Shown one piece after another: positions 23,055 to 35,914 of a DNA stretch of 64,000 nucleotides. Every line of letters starts with the position of its first letter. Within the stretch, counting starts at the first letter, position 1. A program made the translations under genes and the position numbers. Source of the stretch: Pleurodeles waltl (lineage: Eukaryota; Chordata; Amphibia; Caudata; Salamandridae); assembly GCF_031143425.1 (NCBI RefSeq), contig NC_090441.1, forward strand, positions 221,398,928 to 221,462,927, given 5' to 3'. Below the pieces are notes generated by a model. The model saw only the letters and a list, made by a program, of their open reading frames with translations. It was not told the origin of the DNA and did not search any database.

Positions 23055-26000
23055 GTATCCCTTCGGGATCACTTTGATTTGGAACTTGCAAGTACCAAAG
23101 CCGAAGGACTCGTGTATTCAAGAGACTATCGTAAACGATAATCCTTTGAAGTTTGAAGCTAGACTAGTGAGCGAAGATGCCTGGTCTTAGCAGACTTGGA
23201 AATTTGTTTTGTCTTGGTTGTAAAAGGGACTCCCGGTTGGAGGACTCATGTCCGGTTCCTCCGATTGGAACTCCAACCTATGAACTATATGTGAAGCACG
23301 GAGTGGGCCCCATCACGTTTAATAAAGTATGGGTCTGCTATTCTTGGAAATAATTGAGAAAAGTTTTCTTTTTTTCTTGTAAATATGACTTACAACTAGG
23401 ATCTGCAAACGGTTCTGTAAGTAAATTGCGACGGCGCTATTTATGAAAAATGGCTAAAGCGCGCTGTATTGTGTGTACTGAGTGTTTTCTGTTTATATCT
23501 GAAATGAGCTCAATCTGTGTTTGTGGGTCTTCTTGATGTTTACAGTTTGTTAAGTAAAATGTTGGTTAATTAATATTAAGTAGAAACTTAGAAAAAATCC
23601 AGAAATGAACCATGTGATGTATCAACATAGCTATATGTTGCTCTTTAATTTATAGAATGAGCAATTGTGCACATATACAAAACTGCCGTTAAATGCTTAA
23701 TAAATTAGAAAACACATTCAATAGATATAAATAGGGCCCCAAAAAAAAAAAACGAAATTATCTATTTTCAATTCAGCCAGCACTTTCCCAGTTAAACATG
23801 GGTGGAATTTTGCATAACCTTCCTTTTAAATGAAAGTGGCGCAAAAATGTGACGCATTTCAAGTTAGGCTTATGCGCTTAGGCTTGTGAGTTAATGTATC
23901 CCAAATAATAGGCAAGGGATGCAGCTTGCTTTTATATGTGGAATTAGCACAAAAAAAAGAATAATTGGGTTTTTATTTTTATTTTAAAAAGAAAATTATT
24001 AATTATGGAAAAATTATTTACAAAATAAGTGCCTTTCAAAATCGTTTTTTAATATTTATAAAGCTTAATACCTATACTATGACCTCCTAACATTAAAATT
24101 TAATTTAAGTTATGTTGCACCGCTAAAATGACATTTGTATGTGCAATTTTCCCTTGGCGCAGGAGCAAACAAGCTCATTTCTATAAAGTATAAGTTAATA
24201 TTTTCAATGGCTGACTCATGGATTGTGTAATAGACATTCTGGTAATGCATATTATATAAGAAAATTGTAGGATATTGATTTTTTAATGCCTAAAATATCA
24301 AAGTCGATTTTGGGCAAAAGCACTGTTTAAACTGCATTTTCTTTCATTCAGAGTACTTTTTAAAGTGTCTCAGGCTTCAGTAAATGCATACATTTAGGTT
24401 TGATATATATTTGCAGGTTGTGCCTTCTTATGATTCAATGAGTCAATGTGCCAGTCGAAAGGCTTGTTTTAATATCAAGGTTGAAGGTTCTAACTTCAGC
24501 TGGGCCTACTGAGACGTTCATTCATTCGAGGTTGATGAAATATGTACCATTGCATGGGATTGCAACAAGCATTTATTCTAACAACTGGTATGTGTGTTAT
24601 TAAGGTTTGTGAATTATTCACAGTAAATGTAGTTTAATAATCTGGAAATAGAGATCATTTTTTTTAGCGCCTAAAAAGGAACATTTTTTTTTTTTTAAAT
24701 AGAGTGAATTATTGCAGGTTAGAAGGAAAATAGGAAGGCCTACTGTCTTTGACAGATTCAGAGTGGCAGAAGCTAGGAGAGCTACAGAGGCTGGCTCAAG
24801 TCACGCTGCTGAGATGCTATCTTTAGTTTTCCCATAAACAATGGAGGAGGCTGTCATGTTGACACTTGTGACCTTTTAAATTAGGGCCTTGTCTCTGTGA
24901 AATGCAGAATGACCCTACGGGCCTCTAAAAGTGGGATTTCTGGTTTCTCCAGAAGAACATCAATACAATTAAAGAACTTAATTCCAAAGGGAAAATATAA
25001 AAAAAAGGGGTTTCTTCGAAAGTCCCAACATCATGTTAAATGCTCTGCAGAACTGATACATTTGTGTCTCCGCTCTAAAAAAATAAAATGATGCCTGCTA
25101 GTTGCTTTTATTTGACAGAAAACGAAGTGTTGCATTAAGTCTTAGACAGAAAATAAGATGCAGCCCTTTTCTAAAATTTTGAAGGCTACATGCCTTAATG
25201 AGAACGATTTGCCAATTAAGACTTATTTTTCACAGTGGAAATTGTAGGTGCCAAATTAATATGGAGTGTCAGTGTAACAATTTTTACTTTTAGAAAGGTA
25301 AAACTAAGGTGGTTTGATGTTGCGAAGTAACTGACAAGAGGGTAACAGTTAAGTAATGGAAATTTATTTTCATGTATTTGGTCCTATCATGAATTGTTCT
25401 TGCTGGTCCTGTATGTTAGAAGAGAAACAGTAAAGTTATATTTGACAGCAGATTTCCATTGCCTGGTGATCTACTGTCAAAAGGAGGGTAAGGATTTTAA
25501 ACCTGACAAATTAAACAGGCCCAAATATTGGGTTTTGGGCTGCAGGTTTACAGTGCATAAAGTACATGACATGGTGTTGTGTGTCACCGCTTATTCACAC
25601 ATGCTATTGATTTGTCTATGCTTTTTGTGCTTGATACACAGCAAGTATATCTGATGGCTTGACGTTTTGTGCGTTTTTATTATTTTTTATTTGTTTTTTG
25701 CATGTTTGTTGCTGCTTTTGATACTATTACAAGCTCCCCTGTGTTGTGAGGGGATGGTCATGACGATGCCCATCGCTACGCAACAGTTGGTTGAACTTGT
25801 TCTGGTTACTAAATTCCACAGATAATGATATTTCATGCTGTGAACATAAGAGACAACACTTCACCAGTGCATATCTATTTGTCTATAATGGTATTGAAGG
25901 AAAATAAAAAGAGATATACAGGATCAAAGTGTGTCACCTGCAGTTAGTCACGTTACTGCCCCTTCCCTTAAAGGAACAGGCAGCCCTACATTTATGTAGC

Positions 26001-27291
26001 CTTGATTGGACCTAAGGATGAAATTATAGATCTGTGACTCAAGGTGGCCTAATTTCTATATTACATTAGTTAATGATGTTCTGTTTCCTAAGTAGCATAT
26101 GGCTTTCGTTCCTTAAAAGAAAACTAGGTTTTCATTTTTTCCTGAAGAAGGAACTGAAACATTATCTAGGAGTACCGTATATGGTGTAGTCGCCAACGGT
26201 AGAGTTAAAATTTGTGTAACTTTGGCCTTTGTGTATCACCCGTACTCTCGGTGTTGTGTCACATGCCTGGCTATCACCCAAATAATTTTTTTTGTTCTTC
26301 CTATAGATTTTTTCTTTTGTTACTTCCCCTGACCAATGTCGCATCATGCTTAGTTATTGAGATTTTAGCTATGTCCTAGTCCCATTTCTCTTTTTCGAAT
26401 TCCTTTCACCAGTCAGCCCTTTTATTATTATTGATGTATTGTTCAGGTTCACATTTCCAGACTGCAGTGATGTACCAGGGACCCCCATGTTATGTATAAT
26501 TCCCTTTGGTATGACCAGACTGGTTTTCAAGCATTTGCCTTAGGCCTGCTTCAATGTTTTCCAGCCTGACTGTCAGGGTAGCGATAGACTGGTTAACTGA
26601 CTCAATATTATAGTAAGACAAGTTTTCCATTTCAATAGGAGATATCTTATGTTTACCTTTTTGAACATGACGAATTTTCAATGTCTATTTTAATTTGGTT
26701 TTCGGTTTCCTTCTGTTCCTGCTACTTTAATTTTTGGTGGGATCAGATGTGTTCTAATCATGCAAATATCAGGACCCTCTAGGTCTTTTTGTTTGCACAT
26801 TTGACTATTAGCCTGTGTATTACATAGTGCACCTGATGCACAGTTTTTAAAGGAAGGTTTCTACATGTCCCTGATAATCGGTATCATGTGATTTCTCTAT
26901 TGAGATGTTCTAAGGTAAGGAGGAACACCTAGACTTAATCATTGAGGCAAATATGTGTTTACCCCATTAGACAATGCCACTGTGTGAGGAAATCCATTCA
27001 GATAGAATTCTCATGTAGCTATAGATGGCAGAGAATAATGGAGAGAACCCAATTAAAGATGCTAGAGACCCTGTTTTGCCCTTCTGCCTTTGTCTTTGTA
27101 TTTTATGCCCATGGTGTATGGCTACTCCTTTGAAGATTGCAGACCACCTGCTTGCAGTCCCCTTGTTAAAAACCATGAACTGTTTTTTTTACTAAATTGA
27201 AGGAAACTAACAACTGTGGCACATTTCCTACGTCACTAGATTCTGTGGGTATCAAGTCATAATAACCTGCAGGACATTGATTTAAGCCTAA

Positions 27292-27480
27292 TTCCCATCA
27301 GTGACAGCTACAGATGAAAGACGGACGTCCTGGCCCTACAGTCTCAGCACCCAGAAAGTAGCAAAGCTGGACAGCGATCGCCAGCGCATGGTATCGTACT
27401 TGCTCCATCAGACGGCGTTGGACATCGCTGAGCCAAAGTTTCAGTGTAAAGGAGCTAAAGAGAAGGATTCCTGTTGTTGA
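27292..27480 (+). other. Unidentified open frame, exon-like, unit II
   Basis: This is the unit II copy of the 62-codon frame. It has one visible silent change (GCA to GCT) and the same ending. Confidence 0.3.
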
Positions 27481-27827
27481 TGGCAGAGCTGTTTTGAGGT
27501 TTCATTTCTCTACCTGTCATGTGCTGGTAACCTCTGACAGTGTGCAATCCCTTGAGCCCCTTGGCCTGAGTTTTGGCCACACACCCCCTTTTCTTTGCTC
27601 CAACGGAAGAAGGGCAGTGCACCGGAGATTTCAAGTTTGGAAGAAGGCACTATATTGTGGTGCCCATGAAAGAGCAGCTTGAGCGTCCTCTGACACTAAA
27701 TAATGAGTGTTGGAGTCTGAAAGTGCTGCTGAGCTTGAGCTATTTCCCAATTAATGGTGCTTGGGTCTGAACGAGATGATTTGTGCCCTTGATCAATGAA
27801 GAGCACATTGTTTGTAGTGTCTGCCAC

Positions 27828-28609
27828 TGTCACGACTCACGTGCTGCTTGCGCCTGGAATTTGCAGATCTGGTGGCGTGAATCTTCAATGTTCGGCTTTG
27901 GCCCAAAAAGGGGCGACTCTTTCTGGTAGCCACGGTGCTGTAGGTAATGGAGACACCAAGAACAGACCGTGCCCTTCAGAAAGTAGCGCCAGAGGGAAAA
28001 AAACCCTTAAAAAGGGGAAAAAACCTCCAAACAGGAAGACTCCTGGAGAAAAACAAGAACAAACGAACAGGAATCCAAAAGGAGCAAAAATCAGAAAACA
28101 CAGAATGCTGAATCCAAAACCAAAAGGCAAGGAAATCAGGAGCGAAGACACTAACTGAGCAGAAAGTGTTGCAGCGCAAAGAAAGAGGAAAAACACAGCC
28201 CTTATATACCAAAAAACAGGAAGTGACCCACAGGAAGTAAAAGGACACCATCTTAGATAGGGAAACAATACATAGAACAGAATAGTAGAGGAACCATAGA
28301 GAATAGGGAACAAGGAATGCTGGGAAAGCACAGGAATCTGGGAAGGAGGAAAAAACATAAAGAAAGGCACACAACAGACTGCAAAAAAGAAGAAGGACAA
28401 AGAAACGAAGAAAAACAGGTAAGAGGGTTCAGAGACCCCTGGGACAGTGAAAGGCAGAAGGAAGAACGAGGCCCCAAGCAATTCTGGGGCCTCGAAACGC
28501 GCAGGAAAGGCTGGGGGCGCGCCGCGTCTTAATAACGCGGTGCGCGGCCCGAGCCGAACGCCCGGCAGAAGTCGAGCTCTCGGCTCGCGCCGCACCGCGC
28601 GGCGCGACA
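27828..28609. mobile_element. Solo LTR-C inside LTR-A, unit II
   Basis: This is the same 782-bp solo LTR at the same site as in unit I, with GCCAC at 27823-27827 and 28610-28614. Sharing the exact site with unit I means the two were copied together after insertion. Confidence 0.82.
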
Positions 28610-29603
28610 GCCACAGAGGAGAGACACTGGTGCATTGCTTTAAGACATTGAGACTTTAGAGTGAGCTGTGGGTGTTTGCCAGGAGGGCACTCCAACTAAG
28701 CAGTACTTTTCTTACGAAGAGGCCTGAATTGAGAGGCCCATGTGAAAGAAAACAACAAAAGAAAATTTGATGGACAATAGAAGCCTGCCAGAGAGGCTTT
28801 TTGAACGGACTCTGGGCATAGTTGGTTTCACAAGAGGTTTCCGTGTGATTGTATAGACTAGGTGTTAGGAGACTGATTGTTTTGCTGGCATTGTTTTAAA
28901 GTACTATTCTGTTTAGTAAAAGCAGAATAAAGTCCATTTTCTGTGGAAAGAGTACCCCCTTTTCACCTTAGAGCATTGATGAGAGTCACCACTGTTCCAC
29001 CTGAACATACAAAAATTACTGAAATGCAGAGGAGCCCTAAAAATGTTACTAGATAATTTTAGGATTTGCTTTTTGGTTAGGGTTGTGAAAAATTATTATT
29101 TCATTTGTAATAGTGGTCACTACTTTCTCCCATTGTCTATATGTTCTTAATAACGTGTTTTCTAGTGTCTTTTAAACATGACGTTGTCATTTATGGGTGG
29201 GATTGTTTTTCTCTACTCAATTGACTTCTGCACCCACTTCCCAACCTATGTCTTTTCCTACTATTGTTTCTTTGCACTCTTTTCACCCTTTTCCTGAACA
29301 TGAGCAGGTTAGAACATCAGAATTTGTAAGCAATTCTTTTGTACAGCTTCTGCATCAACACTAGTTAGTAGTGAACATCACTAATTGTTGGGTGTGTGAT
29401 CTTATGCCACCTACTGCAGATAGAGGTATTCCTTATTTTGTCCTGCCATATGTGGCCTTTTGTGCTACTTCATGTTCAAGGAGACCTGTAAAGAGAGAGT
29501 TACCAAGTACTAGAATTTTGCTCCAGCAACATCTCCATGGCCTTATAAACATAGACCTGGACTCAGATTAGCATGAGAATAGGTTTATTGCCTATATAAG
29601 GGC

Positions 29604-29613
29604 AAAAGGAGGG
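29604..29613 (+). promoter_or_regulatory. LTR-A polypurine tract, unit II
   Basis: AAAAGGAGGG precedes the 3' LTR by two bases, as in unit I. Confidence 0.75.
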
Positions 29614-29615
29614 TT

Positions 29616-30494
29616 TGTGGTTCTAAAAATTCTGGACCCATGTAATTTACTTTGCCACAGCAGTACGATTTTAGTATCAAAAGACCGATAATGACTAGTA
29701 CACTAAGCATGAGCATTTTCGCTCAATTCCCGCAGCGTTTTCACCTCGAAATCGCCATTTTCGTCCTGCACTCGTGGCTCCCATTTTATACACTGCAGCC
29801 ATTTTTAAAAGTTGCCCTCACATAGGCTTATAATACGGTCAGATTTGATTCCAAGGACACGTACACCTTGATTGACTTTTCTTTGACCTGGGCAAGCTGG
29901 AACCATTGCCTCAGGCCAAACCTGTTTGGTCAGTCCCTCTCCCAGTGGCCGAATAAGATAGCATCAAGGCACACCATGCCATAAAACCCTTATTATCGCT
30001 CACACACCCTGCCTAATCTTGCTCACACCTGCACCTGCTCTTTTCTTCTTCTTACTTTACGAGGGGGAGGTGCCCGTTTTTATTGGGGGTCCACACTTAT
30101 CTGATGTAAAATACTAGGCCTTGCCGGGTAATTTATTATGGGTTGGATGACATGAAATATGAGGTTTCATCATGACACTGTTTTTTCCTTTGTAGTGAAA
30201 ACATGTGAATGACCAACCAAAATGTCAAGAATGTTTGCCTGAAGCTTAAAAAACTGTATATAAGGAAACCTGACTTTGCATTGAAACACAGTCTCCTGAG
30301 AACATACAAACCGTGCTGTTGTACTTCTAGGACGCTTGTTACTAGGCTGCAGCCAATAAATTCGATCTTTGACTTCACCTAGATGACTTTGAGTTTCTGT
30401 GGTCTGAATCAGGAAAGTACCCGAGGTCTTTGGGTGTACCCTGGCACCGCTGGGTTACCGGATCAGTACCGGTTCTGAAAAACCCAGTACCTCA
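29616..30494 (+). repeat. LTR-A 3' LTR, unit II
   Basis: This is an 879-bp LTR between the purine tract and the ACTC duplication. It keeps AATAAA and differs from the unit I 3' LTR at about one site by eye. Confidence 0.9.
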
Positions 30495-30498
30495 ACTC

Positions 30499-30524
30499 AC
30501 TACAAGCCAGGCCAGCCTCCTACA
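30499..30524 (+). mobile_element. Solo LTR-B 3' end, between units II elements
   Basis: This 26-base end of the LTR that begins at 18875 is separated from it by LTR-A. CCAGG follows at 30525-30529. Confidence 0.85.
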
Positions 30525-30832
30525 CCAGGCTTTGGATGTTTCTCTTGGATGCACATGATGAGACGATTATACTACATATTTTTTTCTGGTCACCAATTAC
30601 GAGGCATGTTTGCAACCACATGATAGTTAGGGCCAATGTATGTGTGCAGATATGTGTGTAACTGTCACAGGAGACCCATGCTATGTCCAAGTTGTCCGTG
30701 ATATATCAGATGTAGTACCATCATGTCTGAATGGCTGCCATTTCCTTATTCAGCCTACACATTGTATATGTTTATGAAACTGGTGCGCTGTGCACAGATT
30801 CTGAGCACATTTCTTCCTTCCATACCTTACAG

Positions 30833-30892
30833 GTGGACCCGCACCCTACACTGTGGGAGAGTTGGCGACATATGAGGACCCCGACCCCTCCA
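30833..30892 (+). CDS. Trihelix/Myb-like accessory protein, exon B (unit II)
   Basis: This is the same 60-base exon with intact acceptor and donor, and is the natural partner of exon A at 17771-18056. It lies about 300 bases past the LTR-B right target duplication. Confidence 0.6.
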
Positions 30893-31896
30893 GTAAGTGT
30901 TGATATGTCTGTTATGTGTTGTCTTTGCTGGTTATGGACTCTAGTGTGTTGAACGCATAGCAAGGTGTGATGCGTTGGGCTGTTATTTCTCTTGTTCCAT
31001 GAGTGGGAATTCAGTTTCTCACATTTTTTGTGTTGGCCAATGCGTATCCAATGGTATTATGTAGGGCTTGCAGGCCATTCCTGTAGGCCCCACTGTGAGT
31101 ACAGGGGTAAGTCATGTGGATGACACTTGTATCAACAAGAGTCGCACTGGAAGTCAGCTCAAATTTAGTCAGCCTGTCAGACCCACATTCTCCAAGATTG
31201 CTACAGCAAATAGTTTGCCAGTAGACTTCTGCTTCCCTATTTACCAACTTAATTATGAAACAGTCGGTAGAACCTCCTAGCAGCATGTACTTCCACATGT
31301 AGTGCTACAAGTATGTGGAACTTGAGTGCAATGGCCTAGGTGTGCATGCAAATCATGATAATGAGTTTTCTATACACTCCTCGGTGTACATGTTGTTGGA
31401 AATTGATAGTTGTTTATCCACCCCCCCACCCTCAAACATGGGCATGGGTTTGTGAATGAGGTACCTAGCACTGTTGCTACCAGTATGTTACACCTACATG
31501 TGAATAAGTGACTGTTTGGTTGGAACCTAGTATACACACTCAGGTTTGGCACATGGCACTATACTGGCAAGTCCAGTTACAACTTGCAGACTATGTGGCT
31601 TTAGTTTTGCTTTCCGTACACTGACATTTGTAGCCCAGGTCTTGGCGGAGGATATGAAGCATGATTCTTAGCTGATAACCAGCAGAACTCAGATTGCAAG
31701 TCAAAGCCAGTTGTTACCCATCTTGTAGGTTATGGATGTGCTATGTGTGATGTGACCTTTGTAGGCTGGCCTGTCATGTACTTCCTTTTGTGATATGAGC
31801 TGTTACAAGTACAGTAGATGTATTGTCTGATTAACTTCTTGTGCCATTTCACACAATGCAGTTACTAATGTAGAATATCTGCATTTGTCTTCACAG

Positions 31897-32393
31897 CTGC
31901 ACACATGACTCCAGACCAGGTCCGTGAATTCCAGCGCCGGGCCATGAGATACCAGCACATCCTACTGGTGGAGTTGGGGTTCAGGAGGATGGCCCGGAGA
32001 TATCGCCATGAACGGGCCTCCGGGGCATGGAAAGCCTTCCCACAGGGTGGCCCAACTCTGCCCACCACAGCCACCACCAGCACAACCACCAATTCAAGCC
32101 AGGTGGTCCCACCCACAGCTGGGACTGTTGGTCCTACATCTGCTGGACTTCCAGGCCCCAGCATTGCTGCCGGTGCAGGACAGCCCACTGGGCCTGGCAC
32201 CACACACACACAGACCTCCTCCACCGGTACCCAAACTGCCACAGCTCCATCTGTTGACCCTGCAGCCTTCCACAACATGGAACGTAAGATGGACCATGTG
32301 CTGTGCAAGTTGACCCACCTGAGCCGGGATGTGCGCCGCATTAACCGGCGGGTTAAGTCTATCAAGAGGACCCTCCGGAGAGCCAAACTCTAG
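31897..32393 (+). CDS. Trihelix/Myb-like accessory protein, exon C (unit II)
   Basis: This copy encodes the same residues as unit I exon C. It completes the gene whose exon A is at 17771 and exon B at 30833, about 280 residues in total. Confidence 0.65.
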
Positions 32394-32563
32394 ACATTTT
32401 TTGATGGACATGAATCCCTCCCCTCACTCCTCTTTCCTTGTTCTTATAGTTAGTGGGCTTAGGGGGCTTAGTGTTAGATTAATATAGGCTGTTAGTTTAG
32501 TTAGTGTTAGTGGGTGGGGGGTGGTGGGTCCAGATTCTTTATATTTTTACTTCTTAAGTGTGT

Positions 32564-32590
32564 GGGTGGATGGGGTGGATGGGTGGGGGG
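32564..32590 (+). other. G-quadruplex motif in exon C 3' region, unit II
   Basis: This has the same four G runs as 9698-9724. Confidence 0.6.
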
Positions 32591-32860
32591 CTATGTCGGG
32601 GTTCTTGTGTGTTTTAAAAAAAAATAAATAAAAAAATATTTGTTTAGGATAGTATAGTATGTGTTTAGGATAGTATGTGTTGTCCTCCATGTGTCCCGTC
32701 TCAAAAGGGGTGTGGGGGGTAGATGTTTAGAACTTTTTGTTACATGTGATAAGTAAGTGTAGCTTAGGTTAGTTAGGGACAGTTGTGGGCAATTAGTAGT
32801 CAGGGTAGATTAGGGTAGGTAAGATTTTTCCCTCAGTTTCATCTTTTGTGATTAGCATCT

Positions 32861-32866
32861 AATAAA
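32861..32866 (+). terminator. Polyadenylation signal for exon C gene, unit II
   Basis: AATAAA matches the unit I position. Confidence 0.5.
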
Positions 32867-33637
32867 TATTTTGATAACCGTTAATAGTATGTGTTGAATG
32901 ATACTTGATTGTGGGTTTGGACTCAGTGTACATAAATTTTGTACTATTACATTTGTGTCCTATGCTACAAACAAATCCCAACTGAGCTGTACAATTGGCA
33001 GCTAGCCCAGAGCTACCTTGCAAAGTGTCCACCCTTCGTTGCAACCACCAATCACAGTTAATATGGATGACAATGTGTTTCTGTTGATATGTGTGTTTTC
33101 TACGTCACAAACAGTGCTTCCAGACTTGGTACTGCGGAAACAGTTTTAGGTCTGACTGCAGTGTGATGATCAAGGACACCCTTATAAGATGAGTTCTCAT
33201 TGGCAATCTTGTATTCTTGTCTTCATGACTCTCATACATCATTTGTGACACAGTTCAGCATGATTACCTATTTGTATGTAAACTCAGACACCTTCATTTA
33301 TGCAGTTTTTGTAGTGTTTGCTTAGATTAGTGTGCACTGTTATATGTGTTATTATTGCATGTTGTCAATATTTTGCGGCCACTATTTGATGACTTAGATA
33401 TCCCCTGAGGAAGCTAACACAGCATGGTGGTCTATGGTTTCTCACTTCATCAGATATGTCCCTCAGGATGGGCAGAGTATGATACAATTATGGCCACTGT
33501 GCAGATTTCTCTGACTACATAATATCAGGACAGTTGTATCGACAAGCTACGTAATTTGACAGTAGGCACATTTCAGTTATCTACTTCACAGTTGATATGT
33601 CACATTACCCAGAGACAGATTTGTTGTGTAAGTGCTA

Positions 33638-33643
33638 TTTATT
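33638..33643 (-). terminator. Polyadenylation signal for minus-strand Myb gene, unit II
   Basis: AATAAA on the minus strand matches the unit I position. Confidence 0.45.
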
Positions 33644-33933
33644 GAAAAGTGCTGTAGTGCTATCTGTACATTCTCCATGATTGTGAGTTCACTATAGTGA
33701 CATCTTACATTGTGATCCAACACAAGGGTTTACCAAAATGCTTTTGTCATGCTGGGGTGATGTTTCAGACAGTGCAGAGGGACAGAATTAGCCAATGAGT
33801 TGGAGAGAAACAATCAGTGGGCTGGGTGAAAAGATATACACTGGTTTGCAGAACAGTGTTTGAGTACAGTTGTTGTAAGACTGGCAAGTTACAAAGAGCA
33901 GGACCTTGGTAAATGTTGGCCATGTGGCAGGGA

Positions 33934-34693
33934 CTAGTGCTTCCGGGTCATTTTCCTTGTGAATGTGATCTTTTCCATGGCTTCTTCTTCTGATGTGTGT
34001 GTTGCCTCCTCTGTCCTTGTGGTTGTTGGTTGTGAAGGGGAAACACACACCTCAGTGTTAGAAGACGTGGAGTCAGACATCCCGGTCGCTGCTCCCTGTG
34101 AAGGTCTTAAGGGCAATGTGCAGCAAGGAGGATCTGCTGGTTCTTGAGAATAGCAGCCACATCACGATGGTAGGCAGCCAGGTCGGCCCTGAGGGGTTGA
34201 ATGTTGCATTTGTGCACGCGTTGACAGGATTGCTGTTGTAGGTGTTGGGTCAACTGTATTACAGCTGTGCTGATTTCCTTCTGGGTTTTCTGCAGTTCCT
34301 GCAAGTTAGATGTTAGGGCTTGCATAGCTGCTGCCTGATCTGCAGATGACAGCATGCACGAACGCATCCCCTCAAGGCTTGCTGCCATATTTTGCATCCC
34401 CACCCGCACCTCCTTGGCCAGCTCCTGCTGTACTCCAACAACATTTCTCTCAAAGCCGGTGCCAGTGTCGTCTGAGTCCTCAGCTGTATTGGAGCTGGCA
34501 GGTCTTACAATTGGGTCGGTGGGTGGGTCCTCTGTGATGGCTGCTTGTTCTGTCCTCCTCCTTGTGACAGAAGGTGGGGGCTAGAGGGTTTCAAGGACCT
34601 TTTGGATGGTCTCCTGGGGAATGTTTATCGCCTCGTCATCCATGTCATCAGGGAAATCTGGGACAGGCATATCGGCAGGAGATCCATCTTCCT
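33934..34693 (-). pseudogene. Harbinger Myb/SANT-like protein, exon 2, nonsense and frameshift (unit II)
   Basis: This has the same TAG and one-base deletion as unit I exon 2, so both lesions predate the unit I/II duplication. Confidence 0.7.
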
Positions 34694-35914
34694 CTGCATG
34701 AATTAGTGTGTCTGTGTTGTGGCAATTTTGATGTGATGTGTCTGCCTTTTGATGAATTCACTTTGTGATCTTGTTTTGTGTTAATTTCTCCAGTCCTTCA
34801 GATGGGCATTCTTCCAGACCTATGGCCCACCTGTGTGTCACATGTATGTTATTGAGTTATCAGACTTGTCAGCCTCATCACCTCTAGGTGTTGATTTATG
34901 CCAAATAGAGAATTGCCACCTTCTTTTCCTACTCGACCCTCCGTGTACATCCATTCTTATGGTGAGACCATTCACTGGCTGTGGGTGTACTGATGGCCCT
35001 GGCAGCACACTTAACAATCTGGACCTGCCCCAACCTCTGATCGTTCACATCCACTTAAATGTCATTGACATGTGGCATATCCTATGCATGACAATGTTAT
35101 GATCCGATATGGATGTTGACATTGTTAATGTGTCCTGCTGATGTTGGGGAATGTGTGTTACATTGGATTGCCCTGATAGTCGTATCAGTGTCCTATTTCA
35201 TCCTCTGACTGTGCAGGTGAATTTCGGTGACCAGTTACATGTGTCCCCTCCTCAATGCTGTTGTCTGAGCAGTATGGCATTTGGGATGTTGCATTGTTAC
35301 CCAGGCACAGGATGGACCCTGACATATGCAGCATGGGTGTGTCCTTAGGGCTATGTAGCTCCTATTGTTGTTTACATTGGCTGATGTTTGCGACAACTAT
35401 GGGCATTGACATTTGAGAGTACTGGGGCCTTAGTCTTGTTTCTGGGGATTGTTGCAGTTGTCATCCTCACCCCCTAATTTAGGTGTGTATGATCCATGGG
35501 GAGGTTACTGCCATTGGCTACTTGAGCTGCACACAGAGCAGAGGTGGTAGTGACAACTGTTGTCGCAGTTACATTCCAGTTGTCAGTATGGCGAGAGGAT
35601 TGCTAATAGGGCCCTTGTTAATGTAGGGGGTATGTTGGCTGACGTGTGATGGGATGTCAGTTTGACGTAGTGGCCTTCCCTCCTGTCGTGGCTTTCCCTT
35701 TGCTCCATCGTTGGCATGACAGCATGCCCCCATGGGACTGTTGTTGGTGTTGTGTAATGGTGTGCCCTAGGTCTTCTCAGAACGGGCCATGACCCCCTGC
35801 CGTGACCCTTTACCCATGGCACTCCAGGTATTAGATGACTTCCATGCATTTAGTGGTCGGTATCCCCCCGGTTGTCGATGACATTATTGCATTTTAATTC
35901 CCCATGCGACTTAC

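Larger units (their letters stand above)
23300..29603 (+). other. LTR-A internal region without recognisable genes
   Basis: About 6.3 kb between leader and purine tract contain only short, scattered reading frames on both strands. I recognise no gag zinc knuckle, no DTG/DSG protease motif, no YxDD polymerase motif and no integrase motif. Much is AT-rich with long A and T runs. LTR-C occupies 27828-28609 and an unexplained open frame lies at 27292-27480. The matching stretches are 301-6738 in unit I and 46170-51785 in unit III. Confidence 0.6.
21837..30494 (+). mobile_element. LTR-A retroelement, full length, unit II
   Basis: This is a complete 8658-bp LTR element inserted into LTR-B and flanked by ACTC at 21833-21836 and 30495-30498. 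Both LTRs are 879 bp and run from TGTGG to CCTCA. An 18-base primer-binding site for tRNA-Lys follows the 5' LTR and a purine tract precedes the 3' LTR. The interior has no recognisable retroviral gene. The primer type and 4-bp duplication are shared with foamy viruses and some other retroviruses, so a relationship to foamy-like elements is possible but unproven. The two LTRs differ at about 14 sites by eye. The 5' LTRs of units II and III differ at about 2, so insertion preceded duplication. Confidence 0.9.
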
